Positions 34,162 through 42,086 of a stretch of DNA of 64,000 nucleotides are shown here, one piece after another (the first letter of the stretch is position 1; every line of letters begins with the position of its first letter). The position numbers and the translations under genes were made by a program. The notes beneath the pieces were generated by a model. It was given only the letters and a program-made list of their open reading frames with translations, was not told where the DNA came from and ran no database searches. Origin of the DNA: RI-92 sp037384645 (GTDB lineage Bacteria; Pseudomonadota; Gammaproteobacteria; UBA6429; Thiohalophilaceae); assembly GCA_037384645.1 (NCBI GenBank), contig JARRNT010000021.1:3516-67515 (forward strand), given 5' to 3'.

Positions 34162-34190
34162 ATTGCCCCGCCGGACGCCGGCGGGGCAAT
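34162..34190 (+). terminator. Perfect 13-bp hairpin after the remnant gene
   Basis: Positions 34162-34174 pair perfectly with 34178-34190 (arms end in ATTGCCCC/GGGGCAAT) around a three-base loop. It starts 25 bases after the stop codon. No T tract follows on either strand, so termination efficiency is uncertain. A second repeat, AGGGAAT/ATTCCCT, lies at 34208-34229. The rest of 34191-34379 is the leader of the next operon, with a TATAAA at 34310-34315 as a possible -10. Confidence 0.5.
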
Positions 34191-34379
34191 AACCGCATAA
34201 GAATAAAAGGGAATGCTAATAAATTCCCTACCTATATAGTCAGCAATATGTGATTCCACTCACACCTCTTGCAGGAACTTTCCCCTAACCTTGTTCATAC
34301 CGAGATCTGTATAAAAATAAGTCTGCGGTTAACGACATCGCCGAGGTGCTGACGTGCCGTTCTAAACGAGGTGTATCCG

Positions 34380-35285
34380 GTGGACACAACAAATTCGCAG
34401 TTTCGTTTGACCAGGGGCCAGTTTCAGGAGGAGAACCCTCCACGTTTTTCCCCGCGACGTCTGGGCACCTTTCTGTTCAGCACGGTCATCATTTTGTTGC
34501 TGGTTTATGGCTGGGAAAATCGTAACGACAGCTTTCTGAGTGCCGCCGATGGCTGGGGCTACAAGCTGGGTATTATCGGGGGTTCCCTGATGGCGCTGCT
34601 GCTGATTTATCCCCTGCGTAAACGTCTGCGCTTCATGCAAAGCTGGGGCAAGGTCAAATACTGGTTTCGGACGCATATGCTGTTCGGGGTCATCGGTCCG
34701 GTCATGATCATGTTTCATTCCAATTTTCACCTGGGCTCGACCAACAGTAATGTCGCGCTTATCTGCATGTTGCTGGTTGCCGGCAGTGGCCTCATCGGCC
34801 GTTTTCTCTATACCCGCATCCATTTTGGTTTGTATGGCCATCGGGCCACCCTCGATGAATTACGCAAGGACCTGCATGCTACCCGCGGTAACCTGGGCGC
34901 GCATACCAAGCTGTCGCCGGTGATCATCGAATACATGAAACGCTATGAGCGTTTGATGTTGCGCCGTCGTGTGTTCTTTATGCACTTTTTGCTGTTACCT
35001 GTGATTTATCTACGTTCTCGTATCTTGCTATGGCAGATCAAGCATGCCCTGAAAAAGAATATGCGTGTCATGGCAAAAATGAACAGGTGGAATCGAAGTA
35101 CATTGCATGAGTTTAGCGGGGAGACGTTGTACCTGTTGCGCGAATATTTTCTTTGCGTGCGCAAGACCGGTCAGCTCTCACTCTATGCCCGCCTGTTTTC
35201 ACTATGGCATGTTCTGCACATGCCCTTGTTCATCATGATGGTGATATCGGGGATTGTTCATGTCATCGCAGTACACGCATACTAG
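34380..35285 (+). CDS. Six-helix membrane protein, likely b-type haem carrier
   Basis: The 301-residue protein has about six membrane helices (residues 29-45, 61-78, 98-115, 124-143, 196-212, 273-297). Histidines within or beside the helices (His99, His113, His117, His148, His277, His280, His294, His299) could ligate two haems as in cytochrome b561 or ferric-reductase-like proteins. Key stretch: RTHMLFGVIGPVMIMFHSNF. GTG at 34380 follows GAGG by eight bases; a GTG at 34371 overlaps that site. It starts the multihaem operon and is the likely inner-membrane electron step. Haem content is inferred. Confidence 0.7.
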   Translation: MDTTNSQFRLTRGQFQEENPPRFSPRRLGTFLFSTVIILLLVYGWENRNDSFLSAADGWGYKLGIIGGSLMALLLIYPLRKRLRFMQSWGKVKYWFRTHMLFGVIGPVMIMFHSNFHLGSTNSNVALICMLLVAGSGLIGRFLYTRIHFGLYGHRATLDELRKDLHATRGNLGAHTKLSPVIIEYMKRYERLMLRRRVFFMHFLLLPVIYLRSRILLWQIKHALKKNMRVMAKMNRWNRSTLHEFSGETLYLLREYFLCVRKTGQLSLYARLFSLWHVLHMPLFIMMVISGIVHVIAVHAY

Positions 35286-35290
35286 GCTGG

Positions 35291-36883
35291 ATGCAAGTGG
35301 GTCCGCTATCTCGAACACTACTGGTCGTGCTCGCCATGTTATCACTGGGTTTCTCCGTGACTAGCCGGGCCGCCAGTATTGAGTCTCTGATCAGTCCAGG
35401 CAAGCTTATCAAGGGTCATGCCAGGTTCGATCACGAATGTTCCAGGTGTCATGATCGCTTCCACCGCACCAGGCAAAGAGTCCTGTGCCTGGATTGCCAC
35501 AGGAAAATCCGCAAGGACATCAACAATCACATGGGTTACCACGGGCGTATGCCGTCGATCCGGCGCCAGGCCTGTAAAAGCTGTCATACCGACCACAAGG
35601 GCCGCAATGCGGATATCGTTAAGCTCGACAAGCTGACGTTTGATCATGATTTTACTGACTTTAAATTGCGCGGACAGCATAGCAAGGTGGCATGCGGGCA
35701 ATGTCACAAGCCCGGCAAAAAATACCGTGAGGCACCCCATGCCTGCTACAGTTGTCATGCCAATGACAGTCCTCACACAGCGAATAAAATGGGCAAGTTA
35801 TTTAAACAGTGTGACAGTTGCCACAACGAAAATCGCTGGCGCAGCATCAGGTATGATCATGATAAAACCGGGTTTCGCCTGATGGGTGGGCATCGCAAGG
35901 TTGCCTGTAGCAGTTGCCACGTGAATGAACAGTATGTGAAGACGCCCAAGACCTGTTATGCCTGTCACCAGCTCGATGATGTACACCAGGGCAGTAATGG
36001 TACGAACTGCAAGAAGTGCCATACCACCAGGAGCTGGAAAAAACTCAGTTTTAACCATAATACGGACACGGATTTCCCCCTGCGCGGACGGCATACCGAT
36101 GTGGATTGCGGCGGCTGTCACAAGCAGGATCCTTACAAGGTCAAAATAAAATCCACCTGCATTTCATGTCATCGACACGATGACAAGCATGCAGGGCGGT
36201 TCGGGACTAAATGTCAGAACTGCCATAATGCTTCAGCGTGGAGCAAAATCCTGTTTGATCACGATGAGACCAGGTTCAAACTAAAGGGAAAACACGTTCA
36301 TGTAGAATGTACGGCATGCCATAAACAGAACGCCAATGTTTATAAGGTTAAGTTAAAAATGAACTGTTATAGCTGCCATAAACTGGACGATGTACATAAG
36401 GGGCAGCTTGGCAAGAAATGTGAAAACTGTCACAACGAGAACGGATGGCGTAAAAAGGTGCGGTTCGATCACGACCTGACGAAATTTCCGTTGATCGGTC
36501 TGCATGCCGTCGTGCCTTGTGAAGAGTGTCATTTATCCTCTTCTTATAAAGATGCACCTATGGAGTGCTATTCGTGCCACAAGAAAGACGACACCCACAA
36601 GGGTAAACTCGGTTTGAATTGTGAACGTTGCCATACCCCGAACAGCTGGAAAGTCTGGCGTTTTAATCACAATACGCAGTCACAGTTTAAACTGACAGGC
36701 AAACATAAAGATGTGCACTGTTACAGCTGCCATAGTTCGCCGGTAAAGAAAATTGCAACGGCACCGCGAACCTGTATCAACTGCCACAGTGCAGATGATG
36801 TCCATAATGGTGAGTTTGGGCCGCGCTGCGGTCGTTGTCATACGACAACGTCATTCAAGGATATAAGGATGAATACCCCTTGA
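35291..36883 (+). CDS. Periplasmic 21-haem c-type cytochrome
   Basis: After a signal peptide (residues 1-28, MQVGPLSRTLLVVLAML...SRAAS), the 530-residue protein holds 21 CxxCH haem-binding motifs. They fall into seven triheme modules of about 68 residues, each with the pattern FDHxxTxFxLxGxHxxVxCxxCH, then CYSCH-DD-HKG and CxxCHxxxSW. Abundant extra histidines can supply second haem ligands. The product should be a long haem wire in the periplasm. ATG at 35291 was chosen because the upstream part of the frame lies in the previous gene. It begins five bases after that gene. Confidence 0.92.
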   Translation: MQVGPLSRTLLVVLAMLSLGFSVTSRAASIESLISPGKLIKGHARFDHECSRCHDRFHRTRQRVLCLDCHRKIRKDINNHMGYHGRMPSIRRQACKSCHTDHKGRNADIVKLDKLTFDHDFTDFKLRGQHSKVACGQCHKPGKKYREAPHACYSCHANDSPHTANKMGKLFKQCDSCHNENRWRSIRYDHDKTGFRLMGGHRKVACSSCHVNEQYVKTPKTCYACHQLDDVHQGSNGTNCKKCHTTRSWKKLSFNHNTDTDFPLRGRHTDVDCGGCHKQDPYKVKIKSTCISCHRHDDKHAGRFGTKCQNCHNASAWSKILFDHDETRFKLKGKHVHVECTACHKQNANVYKVKLKMNCYSCHKLDDVHKGQLGKKCENCHNENGWRKKVRFDHDLTKFPLIGLHAVVPCEECHLSSSYKDAPMECYSCHKKDDTHKGKLGLNCERCHTPNSWKVWRFNHNTQSQFKLTGKHKDVHCYSCHSSPVKKIATAPRTCINCHSADDVHNGEFGPRCGRCHTTTSFKDIRMNTP

Positions 36884-36916
36884 CGTAACGCACGGATAAA
36901 AAATGAGGGAATAATA

Positions 36917-38968
36917 ATGAATAACAACGACTTCTTATATGAGCGTATGAGAGGCAAACAGGTTTTAAGCCTGCTGGTCCTGTTTGTATTGCTCTGTCTT
37001 GCCGGCGTGCTATTAGGGATGGACAGCAGTTTCGCGGCGACCAATTTTGACCATGATACGACCGGCTTCTTGCTTAATGGTGCCCATACCCGTGTCAGTT
37101 GCGAGACCTGCCATGCGCATGGGATCTTCAAAGGTACACCGACCCGCTGCCAGGGTTGTCACGGTGCATCCAGTACCATCGCGACTACCAAGAAAGGCCC
37201 AAACCACATAAAAAGTAGTGATAGCTGCGATGACTGTCATACGGAGTTCAGCTGGACAAATGCCCGCATGGATCACTCTTCCGTAACCGGCACTTGTCTA
37301 TCCTGTCACAACAGTGTGAAGGCGACGGGTAAGAGTGCCAATCATGTCCTCAGTAGTAACAAGTGTGATGATTGCCACAGCACGGTGGCCTGGTCGCCGG
37401 CCCATTTTGATCACAGTTCTGTTAGCGGGACCTGTTTCAGTTGCCATAATGGTACGACGGCAACGGGTAAACCTGCCAATCATGTGCCGAGTGCCAATAC
37501 CTGCAACGATTGTCATTCCACCAGAGCCTGGCTACCTGCCAAGTTTGATCATAGCAATGTTACCGGCAGCTGTTATTCCTGCCACAATGGCGCGACGGCC
37601 CAGGGTAAATCGGCCAATCATGTCCAGTCGAGTAATGATTGCGGCAGTTGTCATACCACGACAGCCTGGTCTCCCGCGACATTCGACCATACTAATGTCA
37701 CCGGTACCTGTTATAGCTGCCACAATGGCACGATAGCGACGGGTAAATCACCGACGCATATTCAGAGTCCAAATACCTGTGCTGATTGTCACTCCACCAC
37801 AGCCTGGACGCCGGTGAAGTCGTTTGATCACAGTAATATCACCGGTACCTGTTACTCCTGTCATAATGGTACGACAGCAACGGGTAAGGGTGCTAACCAT
37901 ATCCAGAGTAATAATGACTGCGCCAGTTGCCATAACACGACAGCCTGGTCGCCGGCAACCTTCGATCATAGTAGTGTGACCGGAACATGCTATAGCTGTC
38001 ATAATGGCACCACAGCCACAGGCAAATCGGCGTCGCATATACAGAGCAGCAACACCTGTAACGATTGTCACACTACCACGGCCTGGTCTCCGGCTACCGT
38101 GGACCATACGGATGTGATTGGCACCTGTTACAGCTGCCACAACGGTACGATTGCGACCGGGAAATCCGCGACACATATACAGAGCAGTAATACCTGTGAC
38201 GATTGCCATACCACCACGGCCTGGTCTCCTGTCAAAACTTTTGACCACAGCCAGGTCACAGGTACCTGTTACAGCTGCCACAATGGTACGACGGCAACAG
38301 GCAAGCCGGCATCACACATCCAGACTAATAATAATTGTGATGACTGCCACACCACGACGGCCTGGTCACCGGTAACGACCGTGGATCACAATGATGTGAT
38401 TGGTACCTGTTACAGCTGCCACAACGGTACGATTGCCACTGGCAAGCCGTCCAATCATGTGCAAAGCGCAAACACCTGTGCCGATTGTCACAGCACGACG
38501 GCCTGGTCACCTGCAACTTTCGATCACTCCGATGCGATCGGCAGTTGTTCCAGCTGTCATAATGGCACGACTGCTACCGGTAAACCGGCTAATCACTTCG
38601 GAACCACGCTGGAGTGTGATTCGTGCCATACCACGACGGCGTGGACACCGCTGAAATACTACACGCACACGTCGCCAAATTACCCGGGCGATCACCGGGC
38701 ATCGGTGACCTGTACCATGTGCCATACCAGCAATAACCAGACGGTGACCTATCCGAATGCGGCATATGCGCCGGATTGTGCGGCTTGCCATGCGAATAAT
38801 TACTCACAGGATGCGCACAAGAAGACTATCAATCCGACGACCTACTACAGTGTCGGTGAACTGAAGAATTGTGCCGGGTCATGCCATACCACGGATTCGT
38901 CGACTGGTACGATCGTCTCATCCCGTTCCGGTCAGCATCATACAACTGACAGTGGCTTTGGCGACTAG
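36917..38968 (+). CDS. Exported multihaem cytochrome with about 26 haem sites and ten tandem repeats
   Basis: The 683-residue protein has a Sec-type signal (residues 1-41, ending SSFAA) without lipobox. I count 25 CxxCH motifs plus one CAGSCH (CxxxCH) near the C-terminus. The N-terminal module (FDHDTTGFLLNGAHTRVSCETC) is the same type as in the preceding cytochrome. The middle consists of ten diheme repeats, and the last 90 residues carry four haem sites in a different arrangement. Its low-complexity Ser/Thr-rich spacers and position before an outer-membrane barrel suggest location at the cell surface. Start ATG follows GAGGGAATAATA. Confidence 0.92.
   Translation: MNNNDFLYERMRGKQVLSLLVLFVLLCLAGVLLGMDSSFAATNFDHDTTGFLLNGAHTRVSCETCHAHGIFKGTPTRCQGCHGASSTIATTKKGPNHIKSSDSCDDCHTEFSWTNARMDHSSVTGTCLSCHNSVKATGKSANHVLSSNKCDDCHSTVAWSPAHFDHSSVSGTCFSCHNGTTATGKPANHVPSANTCNDCHSTRAWLPAKFDHSNVTGSCYSCHNGATAQGKSANHVQSSNDCGSCHTTTAWSPATFDHTNVTGTCYSCHNGTIATGKSPTHIQSPNTCADCHSTTAWTPVKSFDHSNITGTCYSCHNGTTATGKGANHIQSNNDCASCHNTTAWSPATFDHSSVTGTCYSCHNGTTATGKSASHIQSSNTCNDCHTTTAWSPATVDHTDVIGTCYSCHNGTIATGKSATHIQSSNTCDDCHTTTAWSPVKTFDHSQVTGTCYSCHNGTTATGKPASHIQTNNNCDDCHTTTAWSPVTTVDHNDVIGTCYSCHNGTIATGKPSNHVQSANTCADCHSTTAWSPATFDHSDAIGSCSSCHNGTTATGKPANHFGTTLECDSCHTTTAWTPLKYYTHTSPNYPGDHRASVTCTMCHTSNNQTVTYPNAAYAPDCAACHANNYSQDAHKKTINPTTYYSVGELKNCAGSCHTTDSSTGTIVSSRSGQHHTTDSGFGD
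37268..38655 (+). repeat. Ten tandem diheme repeats in the cytochrome gene
   Basis: Ten units of about 46 codons (about 138 bases) each begin with [FVM]DH and a short valine segment, followed by GTCYSCHNGT, ATGK-x4-H-Q-x-N and C-x2-CH-TTAW-SP. Units are similar at DNA level, which points to recent internal duplication and possible copy-number variation. This is coding repetition, not CRISPR. Confidence 0.92.
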
Positions 38969-38976
38969 GGGTGGCT

Positions 38977-39477
38977 ATGCGCAAATTGATTAAGCATCCT
39001 GTCTGGTGGTACTGGTCAGGCAGAACATTGTTTCTGCTGTTAATGATCCTGCCATTGACAACATCGGCGATGTCGGCAGGGAAGATGATTGTCGATGAGG
39101 CAATCGATGCCAGCGATGCCAATACAATGCAGCTTGAGCTGAAATTTGTAATGCGGGTGAATTATCTCTGGTATTTCCCGCATGCACTTAATACGCAATT
39201 CCTGATCGCGGTACAACCTGTAAACGGGTTGGCAAATTACGACCTGGGCATGCGCGAGCATATACGGATCCCCCCGGACCTGGAAAATGTGATTTCAGAT
39301 CTTTATTACGACGGAACCGAGGCGAACAACCGGTTTATCGTCCTGAAAACAAGCCGAAAAGTCGGCATTGAAGTCAAACCGGGGCAGGATGGCCGAACAA
39401 TTACAATTGAGTTTAAATCCGTTTCGCCCAGGCCGGCATCCGACTGTAACGGCAGCTCTGATAAAAGCAAGGAATAA
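38977..39477 (+). CDS. Small exported beta-domain protein, paralogous to the N-terminus of the next gene product
   Basis: The 166-residue protein has a hydrophobic N-terminal segment (TLFLLLMILPLTTSAMSAG) that looks like a signal peptide, then a single beta-rich domain. Its pattern (M-x-L-x-L-x-F, NYL-x2-FP, later D-x-YYD and T-I-x-F-K) recurs at residues 25-150 of the outer-membrane protein encoded next. It resembles an AMIN-like fold but I cannot name a family. ATG at 38977 follows AGGGG; GTG at 38971 is an alternative. It lies eight bases after the cytochrome gene. Confidence 0.7.
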   Translation: MRKLIKHPVWWYWSGRTLFLLLMILPLTTSAMSAGKMIVDEAIDASDANTMQLELKFVMRVNYLWYFPHALNTQFLIAVQPVNGLANYDLGMREHIRIPPDLENVISDLYYDGTEANNRFIVLKTSRKVGIEVKPGQDGRTITIEFKSVSPRPASDCNGSSDKSKE

Positions 39478-39576
39478 TACGAGTTATCCAGCAGATGACT
39501 GTAATTGCTGAGTAAATTAATTTATAGGCGCGGCGTACTTGCCGGTGCAAAACGATCGATTACCTCCACACTACAC

Positions 39577-42063
39577 ATGCGGTCAAATCCACTAAAAATT
39601 ACATTCTTTATCTGTCTGATGTCACTGTTCTGGGTGGCAATAGCACGGGCGGAGAATACGCTGCTGTCAGCACAGTCGATCAGGCGGGTTGGCAGCGATA
39701 TGCGGCTGCAGATCCATTTCGAACAACCCATGAATTATTTGTCTCACTTTCCGCAATCCCGGGGAAGTCAGGTAGATGTGAAATTACGTCCAATTCTCTC
39801 AGGTGTAAATAACTTTGCCATGACAACAATCGAGGACAGCCTGAACGTAAGCAGCGGGCATGGTAACCCTGTACAGGATATTCATTATGACCAGGACGAG
39901 AGCGGCAATGGTATACTCTCGGTAGAATTTACTAAAAGCTATTCGTTCAGGGTAACGCAAAGCAGTGATCACAAGACTATCTATATCACGTTGAAAAACG
40001 CAATGCCTGGCAACGTTACGGTCAAAAAAGAAATAAACTCGACACAGGCGAATAATGTCACCACGAGCGTCCCCATTTATGTGCTGAATCTGCAATCCGG
40101 CACTGAACCTATCGATGCCTTCAAACAGCCCGTCCTGAAACATTTCCGGCCTAAATACGATATTTATACTATCGAATCCAGGCAGGGGCGAAAGACTATC
40201 TATCAACTGCGACTCGGATATTTCCATTCCCACAGCCTGGCCAAGGAAGACCTTGGGAGTTTAAAACCATTTTATCCGGGCGCGTGGCTTGATCAGATTA
40301 AACCGGAACGGCAGCAGATCGCGGCTGACTGGTTTATGAAGAATAGTCTCAAGAGCCTCGAAAAGCGTGTGGCGGCCAATCGTGAATTTCAGCCTAAAGT
40401 CAGCAGCGGAGAAAAGACAAAATTATCTGGCAAACAGGCTGAATTATTAACGATCGCAAAGCAGGCCTTGATCAGTAAAAACTACCGTAAGGCAGTGAAT
40501 TATCTGACACATATCCTGCAGAGTCCGGACAAGACCTACCACAAGGAGTCACTGGAATTATTGGGAGTCGCGCGAGAGCGCCAGGGCCTGCCTGCCATGG
40601 CAGTAGCGGAATATGAAAAATACCTGAAGCTCTATCCAAAAGGTGCAGATGCCCAGCGGGTCAGGCAACGTCTTAATGGTTTGTTGACGGCAAGGGCCAA
40701 ACCCAATGCAAAACTAAAGCAGGTGGTCGCGTCCAGCTCAAGCGGACCGACACCCAAGTGGAATTTCTTCGGCACATTTACCCAGTTTTATCGTAACCAA
40801 CAGAGCAAGACGAACCTGACATCGGCGGTGACGACGGCGAATTCTGTCGATACCAACCTGTCAATGTCAGGACGACGCCGTGGTCCTGAATGGAACCAGC
40901 GAATTGATTTTGCCGGTACACATCGCTACGATTTTCTGAAAAATACCAATGCAAGCAATGGTACGATCTATTCGCTTTTCTACGAGTTGTCCGATACGAA
41001 AGATGATTTTTCCATGCGGATCGGGCGCCAGACTCACAATTCAGATGGTGTGCTGGGTCGATTTGATGGCGTCATCCTGAGTAAACGGATGACAACTCAT
41101 GCCAAGGTTAACTTTCTCGCAGGCTATCCGGTTGATATATTCCTGCGCGATTCCATTAATACAAACCGTAGATTCTATGCGGGAAGTATCAAGTTTGAGT
41201 CCCTGATTAAGAATCTGGATACCAAGTTTTATTACATTAGCCAGGACAATTATGGCATGACCGATAGGCAGGCGATCGGCAATGAAACCCAGTATATCGA
41301 TAATTCGAGTCAGTTGTTCTTTGTCACGGATTACGATATTCATTACAAACAGTTAAACCAGTTTACCTTCGTGGGTAACTGGCGGAACAAAAAGAATACC
41401 AATCTCAACGTGGTGGCGGATTATCGCAAGAGTCCGTTGTTAACGACCAATAATGCCCTGATCGGACAACAGAATGTCCCGGATTTGCTTCAATTACGTA
41501 ATACCTATTCATTTGCTGAAGTGCAGCAGCTGGCGCGTGACCGGACCGCAACATCCAAGTCACTGACTGTATCAGCATCTACCCAGCTTGGTCCAAAATA
41601 TCAGTTAAGCGGGGATGTGAATATTTCAGACCTGACCGGAACGCCGGGTTCCGGTGGGGTTGCAGCCACAGCAGGTACAGGCACACAGTATTATTACAAC
41701 CTGTCGCTGATTGGCATGAATATGCTAAGCAAGAGCGACGTAACCATTTTGGGAATGCGATATAATACCGATGTGACTTCGCATACGATCATGGCCAACT
41801 TTAGTTCGCGCCTGAACCTGAACAAGAAGTGGCGCGTTAACCCCCGCATGAGCATTGGCTGGCGGGACAACGACGATGGTTCAAAGCGGATTACCTACAC
41901 GCCACGCATCATTACGGATTACCGGGGTGGACGGAGATGGCGCTATGAACTGGAGCTGGGCTACCAGAAAGCCACGACATCCAATATTCAGTCTGTGAAT
42001 GTCTCTTCCACGAGTTCAACTGAAAACTATTATATTTACCTTGGTTATATTCACGACTTTTGA
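39577..42063 (+). CDS. Outer-membrane beta-barrel protein with AMIN-like, SPOR and TPR modules
   Basis: The 828-residue protein has a signal peptide (MRSNPLKITFFICLMSLFWV to residue 25), a beta domain like that of the previous gene, a SPOR-like domain (IYVLNLQSG ... TIYQLRLGYF ... FYPGAWL), a TPR region (YRKAVNYLTHIL; AVAEYEKYLKLYPKG) and about 430 C-terminal residues of alternating beta strands rich in Tyr, Asn and Thr that end in Phe, as outer-membrane barrels do. It could house or dock a multihaem wire across the outer membrane. ATG at 39577 gives the signal peptide; the frame is open to a TTG at 39505. Confidence 0.8.
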   Translation: MRSNPLKITFFICLMSLFWVAIARAENTLLSAQSIRRVGSDMRLQIHFEQPMNYLSHFPQSRGSQVDVKLRPILSGVNNFAMTTIEDSLNVSSGHGNPVQDIHYDQDESGNGILSVEFTKSYSFRVTQSSDHKTIYITLKNAMPGNVTVKKEINSTQANNVTTSVPIYVLNLQSGTEPIDAFKQPVLKHFRPKYDIYTIESRQGRKTIYQLRLGYFHSHSLAKEDLGSLKPFYPGAWLDQIKPERQQIAADWFMKNSLKSLEKRVAANREFQPKVSSGEKTKLSGKQAELLTIAKQALISKNYRKAVNYLTHILQSPDKTYHKESLELLGVARERQGLPAMAVAEYEKYLKLYPKGADAQRVRQRLNGLLTARAKPNAKLKQVVASSSSGPTPKWNFFGTFTQFYRNQQSKTNLTSAVTTANSVDTNLSMSGRRRGPEWNQRIDFAGTHRYDFLKNTNASNGTIYSLFYELSDTKDDFSMRIGRQTHNSDGVLGRFDGVILSKRMTTHAKVNFLAGYPVDIFLRDSINTNRRFYAGSIKFESLIKNLDTKFYYISQDNYGMTDRQAIGNETQYIDNSSQLFFVTDYDIHYKQLNQFTFVGNWRNKKNTNLNVVADYRKSPLLTTNNALIGQQNVPDLLQLRNTYSFAEVQQLARDRTATSKSLTVSASTQLGPKYQLSGDVNISDLTGTPGSGGVAATAGTGTQYYYNLSLIGMNMLSKSDVTILGMRYNTDVTSHTIMANFSSRLNLNKKWRVNPRMSIGWRDNDDGSKRITYTPRIITDYRGGRRWRYELELGYQKATTSNIQSVNVSSTSSTENYYIYLGYIHDF

Positions 42064-42086
42064 GCTCGAGCTCGCTCGTTACCAAA

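Noticed and set aside
37268..38655. Regular direct repeats of about 138 bases that might suggest a CRISPR-like or satellite array
   Set aside because: The repeats stay in one reading frame and encode CxxCH haem motifs throughout; units are too long and the intervening sequence is not unique spacer DNA.
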